From NCBI GenBank assembly GCA_029167225.1, contig JARFNK010000003.1, positions 186,001-250,000 on the forward strand: DNA of 64,000 nt, in the 5' to 3' direction. Position 1 is the stretch's first letter. Every line of letters starts with the position of its first letter. Of the stretch, positions 35,891 through 45,237 are shown in pieces. Source of the stretch: Sphingobium arseniciresistens (GTDB lineage: Bacteria; Pseudomonadota; Alphaproteobacteria; Sphingomonadales; Sphingomonadaceae). The notes under the pieces were generated by a model. That model saw only the letters and a list, made by a program, of their open reading frames with translations, did no database searches and was not told where the DNA came from. Made by a program: the position numbers and the translations under genes.

Positions 35891-35979
35891 GACTCGTTCC
35901 AATGTCGAAGGGCTGTTCTTCTCTTCCGCGTAACGCTCGAAAAGGAAGTACGGTCCTTCGATAAGCTCAGGACGAACGG
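35891..35979. repeat. Dispersed palindromic repeat, copy 1
   Basis: This copy begins CTCGTTCCAATGTCGAAG and ends GGTCCTTCGATAAGCTCAGG-type sequence followed by ACGAACGG. It shares order and most bases with the copy at 52744-52816. The rest of the 35686-36034 gap shows no gene. Confidence 0.65.
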
Positions 35980-36034
35980 AGCTTAATCCCGTCCATTCGG
36001 CCGCTAATCGATAGAACTGAATTTGCCCAGCCGC

Positions 36035-36559
36035 CTAGCCGAGCATGCGGCGCAGCACGCCGTCCTTCAGCACGAAATGATGGCGCAGCGCTGCGGCGAT
36101 GTGCAGCACGGCCAGTACCGCAAAGGCGATGCCCAGGATTTCATGCCCTTCATGGGAGATGTCGACGATGGCGTCGCCCTTTGTCACCGCGAATTTGGGG
36201 ATCGGGAACAGGCCGAACCAGTTGAGCGGCCGGTCGTTCGCAGAACTCATGATCCACCCGGTTAGTGGCACGGCCAGCAGCAGCAGGTAGAAGATCGCAT
36301 GGGCGGCGTGGGCGGCGCCCTTTTCCCATGCGGGCATGTTGCGCGGCAGGGGCGGCGCGCGGTGGGTGAGGCGCCAGCCGATGCGCGCGAGCGTCAGGAA
36401 CAGGATGGTGATGCCGGTCGCCTTGTGCAGCGGCATCACCGGAATGGGCATGCCTCTCAGCGCATCGTGGAACAGACCGCCAAGGATGTTGAGGATAACA
36501 AGGATGCCAATGATCCAATGGAGCCAGCGCGCGACGGTGGAATAGCGGTCTGTCATCAT
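36035..36559 (-). CDS. Cytochrome b561
   Basis: A 174-residue four-helix membrane dihaem cytochrome. The haem-ligand histidines lie in ARWLHWIIG, PLHKATG, GAAHAAHAIFY and SHEGHEILG. Proteins of this family pass electrons between quinones and periplasmic partners. ATG 36559, with GGAGGGAC upstream, is preferred over the longer frame. It stands 102 bases downstream of a TonB-dependent receptor gene on the same strand, a layout sometimes seen with iron- or quinone-linked uptake. Confidence 0.9.
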   Translation of the reverse strand: MMTDRYSTVARWLHWIIGILVILNILGGLFHDALRGMPIPVMPLHKATGITILFLTLARIGWRLTHRAPPLPRNMPAWEKGAAHAAHAIFYLLLLAVPLTGWIMSSANDRPLNWFGLFPIPKFAVTKGDAIVDISHEGHEILGIAFAVLAVLHIAAALRHHFVLKDGVLRRMLG

Positions 36560-36661
36560 GTCCCTCCATGCGGAAGGCCATGAAGCTATCCATAACGGAC
36601 CTGATCGCAATCGGAATATTGTCGTACTTTGTATCAATATCCCCTAGCCCGAAAGTCTGCA

Positions 36662-38737
36662 TCAGCGGGCGAAGGAGATGCCGATCCACAAGGTGCGCGG
36701 CGTGCCCAGATCCATCGATCCGCCAGCATTGCGGGTAACGACCGTCTCGTCGAACAGATTTTCGCCCCGCGCCGTCACCGCGATGCCATGGCCGATGGGC
36801 AGGCGGGCAAAGGCGTCCACCGTCAGCGCATTGGGCAGCACGTCGGTCTGCAGGTCGTCCTCATATTGCTTCGAGACATAGCGCAGCGTTGCCGACAGTA
36901 GCGGGCGGCTCCGCTCCGGCGTCAGGCCGGGTTGCCATGCCAGCGTCGCGCTGGCCGCATGGCGGGGGCTCTGCGACGGGGTGAAGCCGTCAAAGGCCTG
37001 TCCCGGCGCCTTCACCGTGCTGTGGCTGTAGGCATAGGAACCCGACAGCGTGAAATCGCCCGCCCGCGCGCTGGCCGTCAGCTCCACGCCCTTGGCGACG
37101 ATCGCATCGACATTCCGCCTCGTGCGGACGTTGACGCCGGTCGTCACATTGGCGATCGCGTCGTCCAGCCGGTTGTAGAAAAGCGTGGCGCCCAGCGTCA
37201 CGCCGGGCACCGGGGTCAGGTCGATGCCGCCCTCCACGCCCTTCAGCTTTTCCGGGGTCAGTGCCGCATTGGCGTTGGTCGTGATCGGGAAGACGACGAA
37301 CGGGCGGTACAGCTCGTTCAACGTCGGCAGGCGGAAGCCGGTATAGCCCGCGACGCGCAGTGCCACGGCGTCGCTCGCGCGCAGCAATGCGCCAGCCCGC
37401 CCGAAAAATTCCCAGTCGTCCCGGTCGGCATAGCGGGTGTCGCTGGTGATCGCGCCGGCGGCATTGCGCGCGGTGAAGAAGCCCTGGGTGATCGTCCAGT
37501 GATCAGCGCGCATGCCGCCGGTCAGCACCAGTGACCCCAGTGTCCAGTCATCCTCCGCGAAGAAACCCAGCGTACTCTGGTCGCCGCCGGCATGGCGCCG
37601 CGCCGTCACCGGATTGGTGGCGAGATTGGCATTGTACGCATCCTCGTACATGTCGCCCGAGGACAGGCGCAGGTCGCTGCCGATCCGCAGCACATGGGCG
37701 TCGCCCACCGGCGGGCGCAGTTCGATCTTGCCGCCGATGCCGGTGGAGGGCGTGTTGCGCTGGTCCAGCGACTTGCGGAAGGTGGACGCGCTGATGACGA
37801 TGTTGCTGAAATTGCGCGCCTGCACATAGGCAAGCGCATCCAGCTTCCATGGCCCGTGCGAGATCAGGCGGACGCTGGCGTCCTGCCCCTGGCTGTTGCT
37901 GTCCGCCCCCCTGAAGCGCAGCGTGCGATCGTCGTTGAAGACGAGGCCGCGCACCTGCACTTCCATGTCGGGCGAAAGCGGCGCGACGGCGCGCAGGCCG
38001 ACGGACCAGCCATCATAGGCGGCCGGCACGGTGGCGGCGACCCTCTGGGAAACCGGCGTGGTCTGGAAGCCGTCGCCGCGATCCCATCGGCCCGAGAGCG
38101 AGACATAGCCGCTGCCCAGGTTGGGCGAGACGCTGGCGGACAGCTCGGTGGCGTCGCGGCTGCCGTAGAGCGCGCTGCCCGAAAGGGTCGGCAATTGATC
38201 GCGCGTGGCGCTGGCCAGCTCGATCGTGCCGGCGACCGCGCCCGCGCCAAAGGCCCCGATGCCGCCGCCGCGCGTCACCCGGATCATCGACAGGCGATCG
38301 GGCACCAGCGCGCTGAAGGGGATATAGCCGAAGAACGGGTCGGCCATCGGCACGCCGTCGAGCAGGACGAGGGTGCGGCTGGACGCATTGCCGCCGAGCG
38401 CCCGGAGCGTCGCGCCCTGGGCGGAGGGGTTGGCCGAGCGGCTGTCGGAGCGACGGAACTGCTGGAAGCCCGCGACATCCCCCAGCACGGTTTCGATACG
38501 GCCCGAGGCACTGCTCTCCAGGCGCTGCTGATTGATGATGACGGAGCCATAGGCAGGCGTGCCGGGCGGCAATGGCAATCCTTGCCCCAGCACGATGATG
38601 TCGTCGCGGGCCATATCTGCCGCGGCCATAGGTGCCGCCGCGTTGTTGCCCTCGTCGGCCTGGGCTGTGGAAGACAACAGGCCGAGGCAGAGGATAAGGG
38701 CGGTCCATGACACGCCGTAGAGTTGATTGCGATCCAT
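36662..38737 (-). CDS. TonB-dependent outer-membrane receptor, substrate unknown
   Basis: A 691-residue receptor with a signal peptide ending TAQAD (about 27). The plug domain (about 45-170) contains TVLGDVAGFQQFRRSDSRSA and LVLLDGVPMADPFFG, and the rest is a barrel finishing ISFAR, without the usual terminal phenylalanine. No riboswitch or regulator reveals the substrate. The receptor is BtuB/FhuA-like in length. The following cytochrome b561 gene may be linked to it. Confidence 0.88.
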   Translation of the reverse strand: MDRNQLYGVSWTALILCLGLLSSTAQADEGNNAAAPMAAADMARDDIIVLGQGLPLPPGTPAYGSVIINQQRLESSASGRIETVLGDVAGFQQFRRSDSRSANPSAQGATLRALGGNASSRTLVLLDGVPMADPFFGYIPFSALVPDRLSMIRVTRGGGIGAFGAGAVAGTIELASATRDQLPTLSGSALYGSRDATELSASVSPNLGSGYVSLSGRWDRGDGFQTTPVSQRVAATVPAAYDGWSVGLRAVAPLSPDMEVQVRGLVFNDDRTLRFRGADSNSQGQDASVRLISHGPWKLDALAYVQARNFSNIVISASTFRKSLDQRNTPSTGIGGKIELRPPVGDAHVLRIGSDLRLSSGDMYEDAYNANLATNPVTARRHAGGDQSTLGFFAEDDWTLGSLVLTGGMRADHWTITQGFFTARNAAGAITSDTRYADRDDWEFFGRAGALLRASDAVALRVAGYTGFRLPTLNELYRPFVVFPITTNANAALTPEKLKGVEGGIDLTPVPGVTLGATLFYNRLDDAIANVTTGVNVRTRRNVDAIVAKGVELTASARAGDFTLSGSYAYSHSTVKAPGQAFDGFTPSQSPRHAASATLAWQPGLTPERSRPLLSATLRYVSKQYEDDLQTDVLPNALTVDAFARLPIGHGIAVTARGENLFDETVVTRNAGGSMDLGTPRTLWIGISFAR

Positions 38738-38881
38738 GATATTTCCCCTTCATCCCCTCACGACCGAAAAAGGATCGTGCGCCCGATCGATCGAAGCAGG
38801 GTCTCTGCCGTACATTTGGCGCTGAGGAAAGTGGCCGAATGACCTAATTCAGGTGCAGGTTTTTTTTGGGAGACGGAGGGA

Positions 38882-38927
38882 GCAAGAGAAAGAGGACGAA
38901 GCACACCGATGCCTCGTCCTCTCTTGC
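38882..38927. repeat. Inverted repeat upstream of the TonB receptor gene
   Basis: GCAAGAGAAAGAGGACGA (38882-38899) is mirrored by TCGTCCTCTCTTGC (38914-38927), with GC pairs inside the loop. The T-run lies at 38870, on the side where it would follow neither transcript as U, so this is not a classic terminator despite lying downstream of the aminotransferase gene. Confidence 0.5.
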
Positions 38928-39011
38928 CGCACCGGGGCGGGCTTCCCTGTATCGGCCTATCGATCCGGGCTGATCGCGGAAGCGGAGGCGTTCTTAGGCG
39001 CCCCGCAGGCG

Positions 39012-40175
39012 TCAGGCCGTCAGGATCTTGTCCAGCGCCACGCAGAAGGTCTTCATGTCGTCGGCCGAGCCGACGGTCACGCGCGAGACGTTGGGCCAGA
39101 TCGGCCAGGAGCGCCCGATCTGCACATTTTGCGCCATGAAGGCCTGTTGCATCCCCTTTGCCGGCTTGCCCCAGTCGACCATGAACATATTGGCCTCGCT
39201 GCCTGGAAAATAGGCGACCTTGCGCTTCTTGAGATGCGCATAGGTTTCCTCGCGCACGGCGATCATCTCCGCGCGGCGTGCCTTAATGAGGCCCGCCTGG
39301 CTGTAGACCGCGTTGCCGCAGGCGACCGCCGTCATCGGCAGCGTGCCGGTAACCTGGAAACCGTCATAGCGCATCATCCGCTTGTGCAGGTCCGGGTGCG
39401 CCATGGTGAGGCCGAGGCGCATGCCGGCCATGCCGAACAGCTTCGAGAAGGTCCGCATGACGATCACGTCGCTGCGGCTCACGGCAAGATAGGCGGCGGA
39501 CTTCGCTTCGGAGAAGTGGAGATAGGCCTCGTCGATCAGCAGCACGGAATCGGCTGGCTTGTTCGCCAGCAGCCATTCGATGTCGGCGATCGGTGTCACC
39601 GTGCCCGTGGGATTGTTGGGCGAGCAGATATAATAGAGGCCGGCATTGGGGTTGGTCGCCAGCATCGCCTTTACGTCCGCGCCCGCTCCCGGCTTCATCG
39701 GCACCTTGGCCAGCGGTGCGCCCAGCCATTCGGCTGCACGCCATGCGGATTCGAAGGTCGGATCGGCAGTGACGAGGCCCTTTTGCGGCGAGCAGAAGGT
39801 GATCACCGTGCGCACCAGCGGATCGCCCGAGCCCGGCCAGGGAAGAATGCGGTCTTCCGGCACGTTTTCGACCGTCGAAACCGTCTTGATCAGCTTGCCA
39901 CGCTCGTCGTCCGGATCGTAGCGATTGCCCATCGCCGCCATCTTGGCGGCGGCCTCGACGCCGACAGCGAAGGGGCCGGTCCAGCATTCATTGGCGCCGA
40001 TCTGGGTCGCGCCGGCAACACCGCGTGCCGCCTGGCTCTGCCCAAGGGCGGTGCCCATGGTGGAATGGATGGCCGCGCCCGCGCCCAGCAGCGCGGCGAC
40101 CCGGCCCAGCTGCCGGCGGGAATAGCCGCGGTCCAGCAGGTCTTCGGTGGCGTCTTTTTCCATCAACAGGCTCAT
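39012..40175 (-). CDS. Tat-signal HisC-like PLP aminotransferase, copy 1
   Basis: A 387-residue fold-type I aminotransferase of the histidinol-phosphate aminotransferase group. The PLP lysine is in RTFSKLFGMAGMRLG. The cofactor contacts are YICSPNNPTGTV and LLIDEAYLHF, and the C-terminal arginine is in NVSRVTVGS. Unlike HisC it starts with a twin-arginine signal (YSRRQLGRVAALLGAGAA), so it should reach the periplasm folded with its cofactor. The start at 40175 has AGGGAGAA upstream. It is a close paralogue of the gene at 40336. Substrate unknown; an amino-acid transaminase or racemase-like role is possible. Confidence 0.87.
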   Translation of the reverse strand: MSLLMEKDATEDLLDRGYSRRQLGRVAALLGAGAAIHSTMGTALGQSQAARGVAGATQIGANECWTGPFAVGVEAAAKMAAMGNRYDPDDERGKLIKTVSTVENVPEDRILPWPGSGDPLVRTVITFCSPQKGLVTADPTFESAWRAAEWLGAPLAKVPMKPGAGADVKAMLATNPNAGLYYICSPNNPTGTVTPIADIEWLLANKPADSVLLIDEAYLHFSEAKSAAYLAVSRSDVIVMRTFSKLFGMAGMRLGLTMAHPDLHKRMMRYDGFQVTGTLPMTAVACGNAVYSQAGLIKARRAEMIAVREETYAHLKKRKVAYFPGSEANMFMVDWGKPAKGMQQAFMAQNVQIGRSWPIWPNVSRVTVGSADDMKTFCVALDKILTA

Positions 40176-40263
40176 CTTTTCGTTCTCCCTGCACGCAGAC
40201 TTCATGCTCAGCAGGTAAGACGAACAGGCGCCGGATTCCCACCGCTCTCCTCATGTCGCGAAC

Positions 40264-40301
40264 GTAAAAAATACCCGGACGGCGTGGCGCCGTCCGGGTA
40301 T
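40264..40301 (-). terminator. Intrinsic terminator after aminotransferase copy 2
   Basis: ATACCCGGACGGCG (40271-40284) and CGCCGTCCGGGTAT (40288-40301) form a perfect 14-base-pair stem with a three-base loop. On the minus strand it is followed by a run of seven T-rich bases (TTTTTAC). It lies 35 bases beyond the stop of the gene ending at 40336. Confidence 0.88.
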
Positions 40302-40335
40302 CGATCGGGTCTGGCGACCGTTTTGGAAAATGCGG

Positions 40336-41493
40336 TCAGGCCTTCGTCACCTTCGCGACGGCCGCGCAGAATTTCTGCATGTCGTCGGTGGAGCCTACTG
40401 TCACGCGCGAGACATTGGGCCAGATCGGCCAGTTGCGGCCGATCTGCACCTTCTCGGCGAGCAGCGCGGCCTGCATGTCCTTGGCGGGCTTGCCCCAGTC
40501 GACCATGAACATGTTGGCCTGGCTGCCCGGCAGCACCTTGAGACCCTGCTTCTTCAGAAAAGCGATGGCGCTCTCGCGGTTGGAGATCATTTCGCTCCGG
40601 CGCGCCTTGATCTCGCCGGCTTGGGCGACGGCAACCGCGCCGCAGGCGACAGAGGTCATCGGCAACATGCCGGAGACCTGGCCGCCGTCATAGCGCATCA
40701 TCTTCTTCATCAGCTCCGGGCTTGCGAAGGTGAGGCCAAGGCGCATGCCGGCCATGCCGAACAGCTTGGAAAAGGTGCGCAGCACGATCACGTCGTCGCG
40801 GGTCGCGGCCAGCGACGCGGCATTCTTGCTTTCGGTCCAGTGGATATAGGCTTCGTCCACCACCAGGATCGCGTCCTTGGGCTTGTTCTCGGCCAGCCAG
40901 ACGATGTCCTCGATTGGCGTCACCGTGCCGGTGGGGTTGTTGGGCGAGCAGATATAATAGAGGCCGGCATTGGGATCAGCGGCAAGCATCGCCTTCACGT
41001 CATGGCGATAGTCCGCCGTAAGCGGCACTTTCGTCACCTTTGCGCCGACCCAGGCGCCGGTGCGCCAGATGGCTTCATAGGTCGGGTCCGCCGTGACGAT
41101 GCCACGCGCGGGCGAGCCGAAGCTGACGGCCGAGCGGCTGAGCGGATCGCTCGATCCGGGCCAGGCGACGATGCGGTCGGCCGGAATGCCTTCGGCCGCG
41201 GCCACGGCGTCGAACAGCTTCTGATGCTCATTGTCGGGCTCATACCAGTTGCCCTTGGCGACGATGGCGGTTGCAGCCTGCGCTGCCGCCGGGAAGGGGC
41301 CGGTCCAGCATTCATTTGCGCCGATGCGGACTGCGCCCGAAACCGCCTTCGCGGCCTGCTGCGCAGACGCCTCGGTGAAACGGGCGGCCACTGCGCCGGC
41401 GCCCAGCAATGCTGCGACGCGGCCGAGCTGGCGACGGGAATAGCCCCGATCAAGCAGGTCTTCGCGCGTGGCAGCCGTCATTTCGATCGTCAT
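40336..41493 (-). CDS. Tat-signal HisC-like PLP aminotransferase, copy 2
   Basis: A 385-residue paralogue of the preceding gene product. The same motifs are intact: SPNNPTGTV, VVDEAYIHW, the PLP lysine in RTFSKLFGMAG and the arginine in NVSRVTVGS. The signal YSRRQLGRVAALLGAGA is almost identical to that of copy 1, whereas the mature parts have diverged over much of their length (for example WYEPDNEHQKLFD against RYDPDDERGKLIK). The pair therefore arose by tandem duplication and both copies remained under selection. A strong terminator separates the two, so each has its own promoter. Confidence 0.87.
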   Translation of the reverse strand: MTIEMTAATREDLLDRGYSRRQLGRVAALLGAGAVAARFTEASAQQAAKAVSGAVRIGANECWTGPFPAAAQAATAIVAKGNWYEPDNEHQKLFDAVAAAEGIPADRIVAWPGSSDPLSRSAVSFGSPARGIVTADPTYEAIWRTGAWVGAKVTKVPLTADYRHDVKAMLAADPNAGLYYICSPNNPTGTVTPIEDIVWLAENKPKDAILVVDEAYIHWTESKNAASLAATRDDVIVLRTFSKLFGMAGMRLGLTFASPELMKKMMRYDGGQVSGMLPMTSVACGAVAVAQAGEIKARRSEMISNRESAIAFLKKQGLKVLPGSQANMFMVDWGKPAKDMQAALLAEKVQIGRNWPIWPNVSRVTVGSTDDMQKFCAAVAKVTKA

Positions 41494-41642
41494 GTGCTTC
41501 CCCTTGGTGAATGGCGCCGGGTGGCATGCCCGACTCTTGTACCATATTCAGCAGCAATAACGGGCTGGGAACAATATTCCGCCATGGCGGAAAAGAAGTT
41601 CATTATTGGAATGGAGCCTTCCTTTCTGTTAGCGGTGCGGAC

Positions 41643-43922
41643 ATGATCAGTCCTCCCGTCATCGCCGCACGCAAGATCCTGATCCGGCTGCATGAGCTTA
41701 TGGCCTCCCGTTCGGCTGCGCAGCAGAAGTTGAACAAGGTCGTGGAGATCATCGGCGAAGAGCTGTCGAGCGAGGTCTGCTCCATCTATCTGCTGCGCGA
41801 AGGCGTGCTCGAACTGTTCGCCACACGGGGGTTGAAGCAGGAAGCCGTGCACGTCGCGCGCCTCGCCATGGGGCAGGGGCTGGTCGGCACCATCGCCGCC
41901 AATGTCGAGACGCTGAACCTCGATGAAGCCGCGGCGCATCCCGATTTCGCCTATCTGCCGGAGACCGGCGAGGAGATGTTCCACAGCTTCGCTGGCGTCC
42001 CCATCGTGCGGCGCGAACATGCCGTCGGCGTGCTCAGCGTGCAGCATCTCGATCCGCGTCGCTATGAAGAGATCGAGATCGAGGCGCTGCAGACGGTGGC
42101 GATGGTCCTTTCCGAGCTGATCGCCAATGCGGGCCTTGTCGACGAGCATCCGGGCGAAGGCCGTGTGCAGGATACCGGATCGAACATCCTCACCGGCCTG
42201 CAGCTGGTGATGGGCATGGCGCGCGGGCACATCGTCTTCCACCAGCCGCGCATCACCGTGGAACATACGGTCGCGGAGGATGTCGAGGCCGAGCGGCAGC
42301 GCGTCATCTCCGCATTCTCCAAGATGCGCGAGCAGATCGACCGGATGGCAGGCGCAGCCGATTTCGGCGGCGATGGCGAGCATCAGGAGGTGCTCGAGAC
42401 CTACAAGATGTTCGCCTATGACGAAGGCTGGACCCGGCGGATTAACGAGGCGATCGACAGCGGCCTGACCGCCGAGGCCGCGATCGAGCGGGTGCAGCAG
42501 CGCACCCGGATGCGGATGCGGCAGATTTCGGACCCGCTGCTGCAGGACCGGATGCATGACCTGGAGGATCTCTCCAACCGGCTGCTGCGGATCGTGTCGG
42601 GGCAGCTCGGCACGGCGGCGCAGCTCGGCCTGCGGCAGGACGCGATCCTGGTCGCGCGCAACCTGGGGCCGGCGGAGCTTCTGGAATATGACCGGCGGCG
42701 GCTGAAAGGCGTGATCCTGGAGGAAGGATCGCTGACCGCCCATGTCACCATCGTCGCGCGCGCCATGGGCGTGCCGGTGCTGGGCCGGGTGCGCGATATC
42801 CGGCATCGGGTGAACGAGGGCGATCTCGTGTTGCTGGACGTCAATGAAAACCATCTGTTCATCCGGCCTACGCCGGACATGGAAGAAGCCTTCGAGAACA
42901 AGCTGAGCCTGACGGTCAAGCGCCGCGCGGCCTTTGTCGCGATGCGTGACCTGCCGCCGCTGACGAAGGATGGCACGCGCATCGAGCTGATGGTGAATGC
43001 CGGCCTGCGCGAGGATGCGGCCACGCTGGACGCGACCGGCGCCGACGGCATCGGCCTGTTCCGCACGGAGTTCCAGTTCCTGGTGTCGGCGACCCTGCCG
43101 CAGCGCGAGCGTCAGCAGCGGCTCTATCAGGATGTGCTGGACGCGGCGGGCGACCGCCCGGTCATCTTCCGCACGGTCGATATCGGCGGCGACAAGGCGC
43201 TGCCCTATATGCGGACCGGCGGCGATGACGGCAGCGTGGAAGATAATCCGGCGATGGGCTGGCGCGCGCTGCGGCTTGCGCTGGAGCGCGAGGCGCTGAT
43301 GAAGGCGCAAGCCCGCGCGCTGCTGGAGGCTGCGGCCGGGCGAACGCTCTATGTCATGTTCCCGCTCATCTCCGAGCCATGGGAATTCGATCAGGCCAAG
43401 ACCCTGATCGAGCATCAGCGCGACTGGTTGACCAAGCAGCGCAAGAAGGTGCCCAATGCCGTGCGCTATGGCGCGATGCTGGAAGTGCCGGCCCTGGCCG
43501 AGGTACTCGACATCCTGCTGCCGAAGCTCGATTTCCTTTCGGTCGGCACCAATGACCTCACGCAGTTTCTGTTCGCGGCGGACCGCGCCCATCCCAAGCT
43601 CGCCGAGCGTTATGACTGGTTGAGCGTGGCCATCCTGCGTTTCCTCTCGCGCATTGCGCGCACCTGCCATGAATATGGCGTACCCGTGGGCGTCTGCGGC
43701 GAAATGGGCGGGCGCACGCTGGAGGCTATGGCGCTGCTGGGCCTTGGTTTCCGCCGGCTGTCGATCACGCCTGCGTCCATCGGCCCGGTCAAGGCGATGA
43801 TCCGTGCGCTTGATCTGGAAGCGCTGGGGGCGGAGATGGCCGGTGTGCTCTCGGGCGAGGCTGGAAATCCGCGGGCGTTTCTCACGCGCTGGGCCGAAGA
43901 GCACGGGATAGAAATCAGCTAG
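41643..43922 (+). CDS. ptsP: Phosphoenolpyruvate-protein phosphotransferase PtsP (EI-Ntr)
   Basis: A 759-residue enzyme I of the nitrogen-related phosphotransferase system. A GAF domain (about 20-160) senses small molecules and is followed by the HPr-binding helices. The phospho-histidine is H367 in LTAHVTIVARAMGVP. The PEP-binding barrel (about 430-750) has GLFRTEFQFL, the arginine-rich IFRTVDIGGDK, VGTNDLTQF and the cysteine in VCGEMGGRTLEAM. It passes phosphate from PEP to NPr and then EIIA-Ntr, which regulate potassium transport, polymer storage and nitrogen response. The ATG at 41643 was chosen because the longer frame extends over the promoter region. Confidence 0.93.
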   Translation: MISPPVIAARKILIRLHELMASRSAAQQKLNKVVEIIGEELSSEVCSIYLLREGVLELFATRGLKQEAVHVARLAMGQGLVGTIAANVETLNLDEAAAHPDFAYLPETGEEMFHSFAGVPIVRREHAVGVLSVQHLDPRRYEEIEIEALQTVAMVLSELIANAGLVDEHPGEGRVQDTGSNILTGLQLVMGMARGHIVFHQPRITVEHTVAEDVEAERQRVISAFSKMREQIDRMAGAADFGGDGEHQEVLETYKMFAYDEGWTRRINEAIDSGLTAEAAIERVQQRTRMRMRQISDPLLQDRMHDLEDLSNRLLRIVSGQLGTAAQLGLRQDAILVARNLGPAELLEYDRRRLKGVILEEGSLTAHVTIVARAMGVPVLGRVRDIRHRVNEGDLVLLDVNENHLFIRPTPDMEEAFENKLSLTVKRRAAFVAMRDLPPLTKDGTRIELMVNAGLREDAATLDATGADGIGLFRTEFQFLVSATLPQRERQQRLYQDVLDAAGDRPVIFRTVDIGGDKALPYMRTGGDDGSVEDNPAMGWRALRLALEREALMKAQARALLEAAAGRTLYVMFPLISEPWEFDQAKTLIEHQRDWLTKQRKKVPNAVRYGAMLEVPALAEVLDILLPKLDFLSVGTNDLTQFLFAADRAHPKLAERYDWLSVAILRFLSRIARTCHEYGVPVGVCGEMGGRTLEAMALLGLGFRRLSITPASIGPVKAMIRALDLEALGAEMAGVLSGEAGNPRAFLTRWAEEHGIEIS

Positions 43923-44085
43923 GACCGGCATCGGGACGAGAGAAGCCCCACGCCCGGTCATAAATGCCGATTTCACGTTATCGCGCCGTTGACAGACTGG
44001 CGCGGTGGGTGAGAGACAGCCTTGGCAAACCGGATAGTCGGAAACGGGCGTCAACGCGCGCATAATAAAGAAGAAATGGGTCGTC

Positions 44086-45042
44086 ATGCAGGAATCCAAC
44101 GAGACCGGCGCGGAACAGGGCGTATTGAACATCGATCAGCCCGGCGACACGTTACGCCGCGCGCGTGAGGATCAGGGGCTTGCGCTGCAGGAAGTGGCGA
44201 CGCGGACCCGTGTGCCCGTCCGCCAGCTGGAGATGATCGAGCGCAATGATTTCGCTGGCCTGCCGGGCCTGCCCTATGCGGTCGGCTTTGCGCGGGCCTA
44301 TGCGCGTGCCATCGGCATAGACGAGGTTGCGATCGCCGCAGGCGTGCGGGAAGCGCTGGGCGGCACGGACATGCAGGCGGGGCGCTACGAGGCGTTCGAG
44401 CCGGCCGATCCCGCCCGCGTGCCGCCGCGCTACCTGGCATGGACGGCGCTCGCCATCGCGCTGATCCTGGCCGCAGGCTTTGGTGTGTGGCGGACCCAGC
44501 TCTTCACGCCGCCGACCGATGAACAGATCGCCGCCGCCCAGCAGGCGCCTGCGGTGGCGGCGCGCCCCGCGGCGGGGCAGCCCGCCCGTCCGGCACCGGC
44601 GGAAGGCCCAGTCGTGCTGACCGCGCTGGATGCCGTGTGGCTGCGTATCTATGACCAGACGGGCGAACGCCTGCTGGAAAAGGAAATGGCCAAGGGCGAA
44701 AGCTATACCGTGCCTGCCGATGCCAATAACCCGATGATCCTGACCGGTCGCCCGGATACGCTGGCGGTAACGGTCGGTGGCCGTCCGGTGCCGCCGCTGG
44801 GCCCACCGGAACGCACGATCTCCGACATGCCGATCAGCGCCGCGGCGCTCTTGGCGCGCGCTGCGCCTGTGCCGGCGCCGGGATCTGAGGCAGTCGCTCC
44901 TGCGGCCGGCGCTACGGCGCGTCCCGCTGCCGGCGCGCGGCGGCCTGCCGCATCGGCCGCGCCGGTGGCGCCAGCGAGCGCCGGAACTGCCGGGCAGGCT
45001 ACGGGCCCGGCGCCCGCGACGCCTGCCAGCCCGCAGGACTAA
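44086..45042 (+). CDS. rodZ: RodZ-like helix-turn-helix membrane protein
   Basis: A 318-residue bitopic protein. A cytoplasmic Xre-type helix-turn-helix (about 20-85: LRRAREDQGLALQEVATRT, then IERNDFAGLPGLPYAVGFAR) precedes a single membrane helix (about 112-132). The periplasmic part has the RodZ C-terminal domain (VLTALDAVWLRIYDQ) and a long Ala/Pro low-complexity tail (about 255-318). RodZ links MreB to the cell wall machinery. It opens a run rodZ-cpoB-tilS-ftsH, although rodZ and cpoB are about 195 bases apart. Confidence 0.87.
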   Translation: MQESNETGAEQGVLNIDQPGDTLRRAREDQGLALQEVATRTRVPVRQLEMIERNDFAGLPGLPYAVGFARAYARAIGIDEVAIAAGVREALGGTDMQAGRYEAFEPADPARVPPRYLAWTALAIALILAAGFGVWRTQLFTPPTDEQIAAAQQAPAVAARPAAGQPARPAPAEGPVVLTALDAVWLRIYDQTGERLLEKEMAKGESYTVPADANNPMILTGRPDTLAVTVGGRPVPPLGPPERTISDMPISAAALLARAAPVPAPGSEAVAPAAGATARPAAGARRPAASAAPVAPASAGTAGQATGPAPATPASPQD

Positions 45043-45237
45043 AGCGCCAGATATGGGCGGACACGTTTAGCGCCGGCCCCCTGATCGGCGGGCCGGACAA
45101 CGGCTCAACGATGCCCGAAAATGCGCCAATATCGGCCGGCCAGGCGTCACCGCGCCCGTCTGCCCGCGATCCTCGGCTTTACGCCGGGGCACAAGCGCTT
45201 ATGGTGAATCCGATTTTGAGAAGAATGGGAAGAATAC

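Noticed and set aside
38882-38927. Hairpin taken as a terminator for aminotransferase copy 1
   Set aside because: The T-run lies on the wrong side for a minus-strand transcript, so I list it only as an inverted repeat.
39012-41493. Calling the two aminotransferases hisC
   Set aside because: Tat signals, duplication and lack of neighbouring his genes argue against the cytosolic histidine-pathway enzyme, although the fold is the same.
41490-44132. An 880-codon minus-strand frame opposite ptsP
   Set aside because: Low-complexity His/Gln/Arg-rich product typical of an antisense shadow; ptsP has all its catalytic residues.
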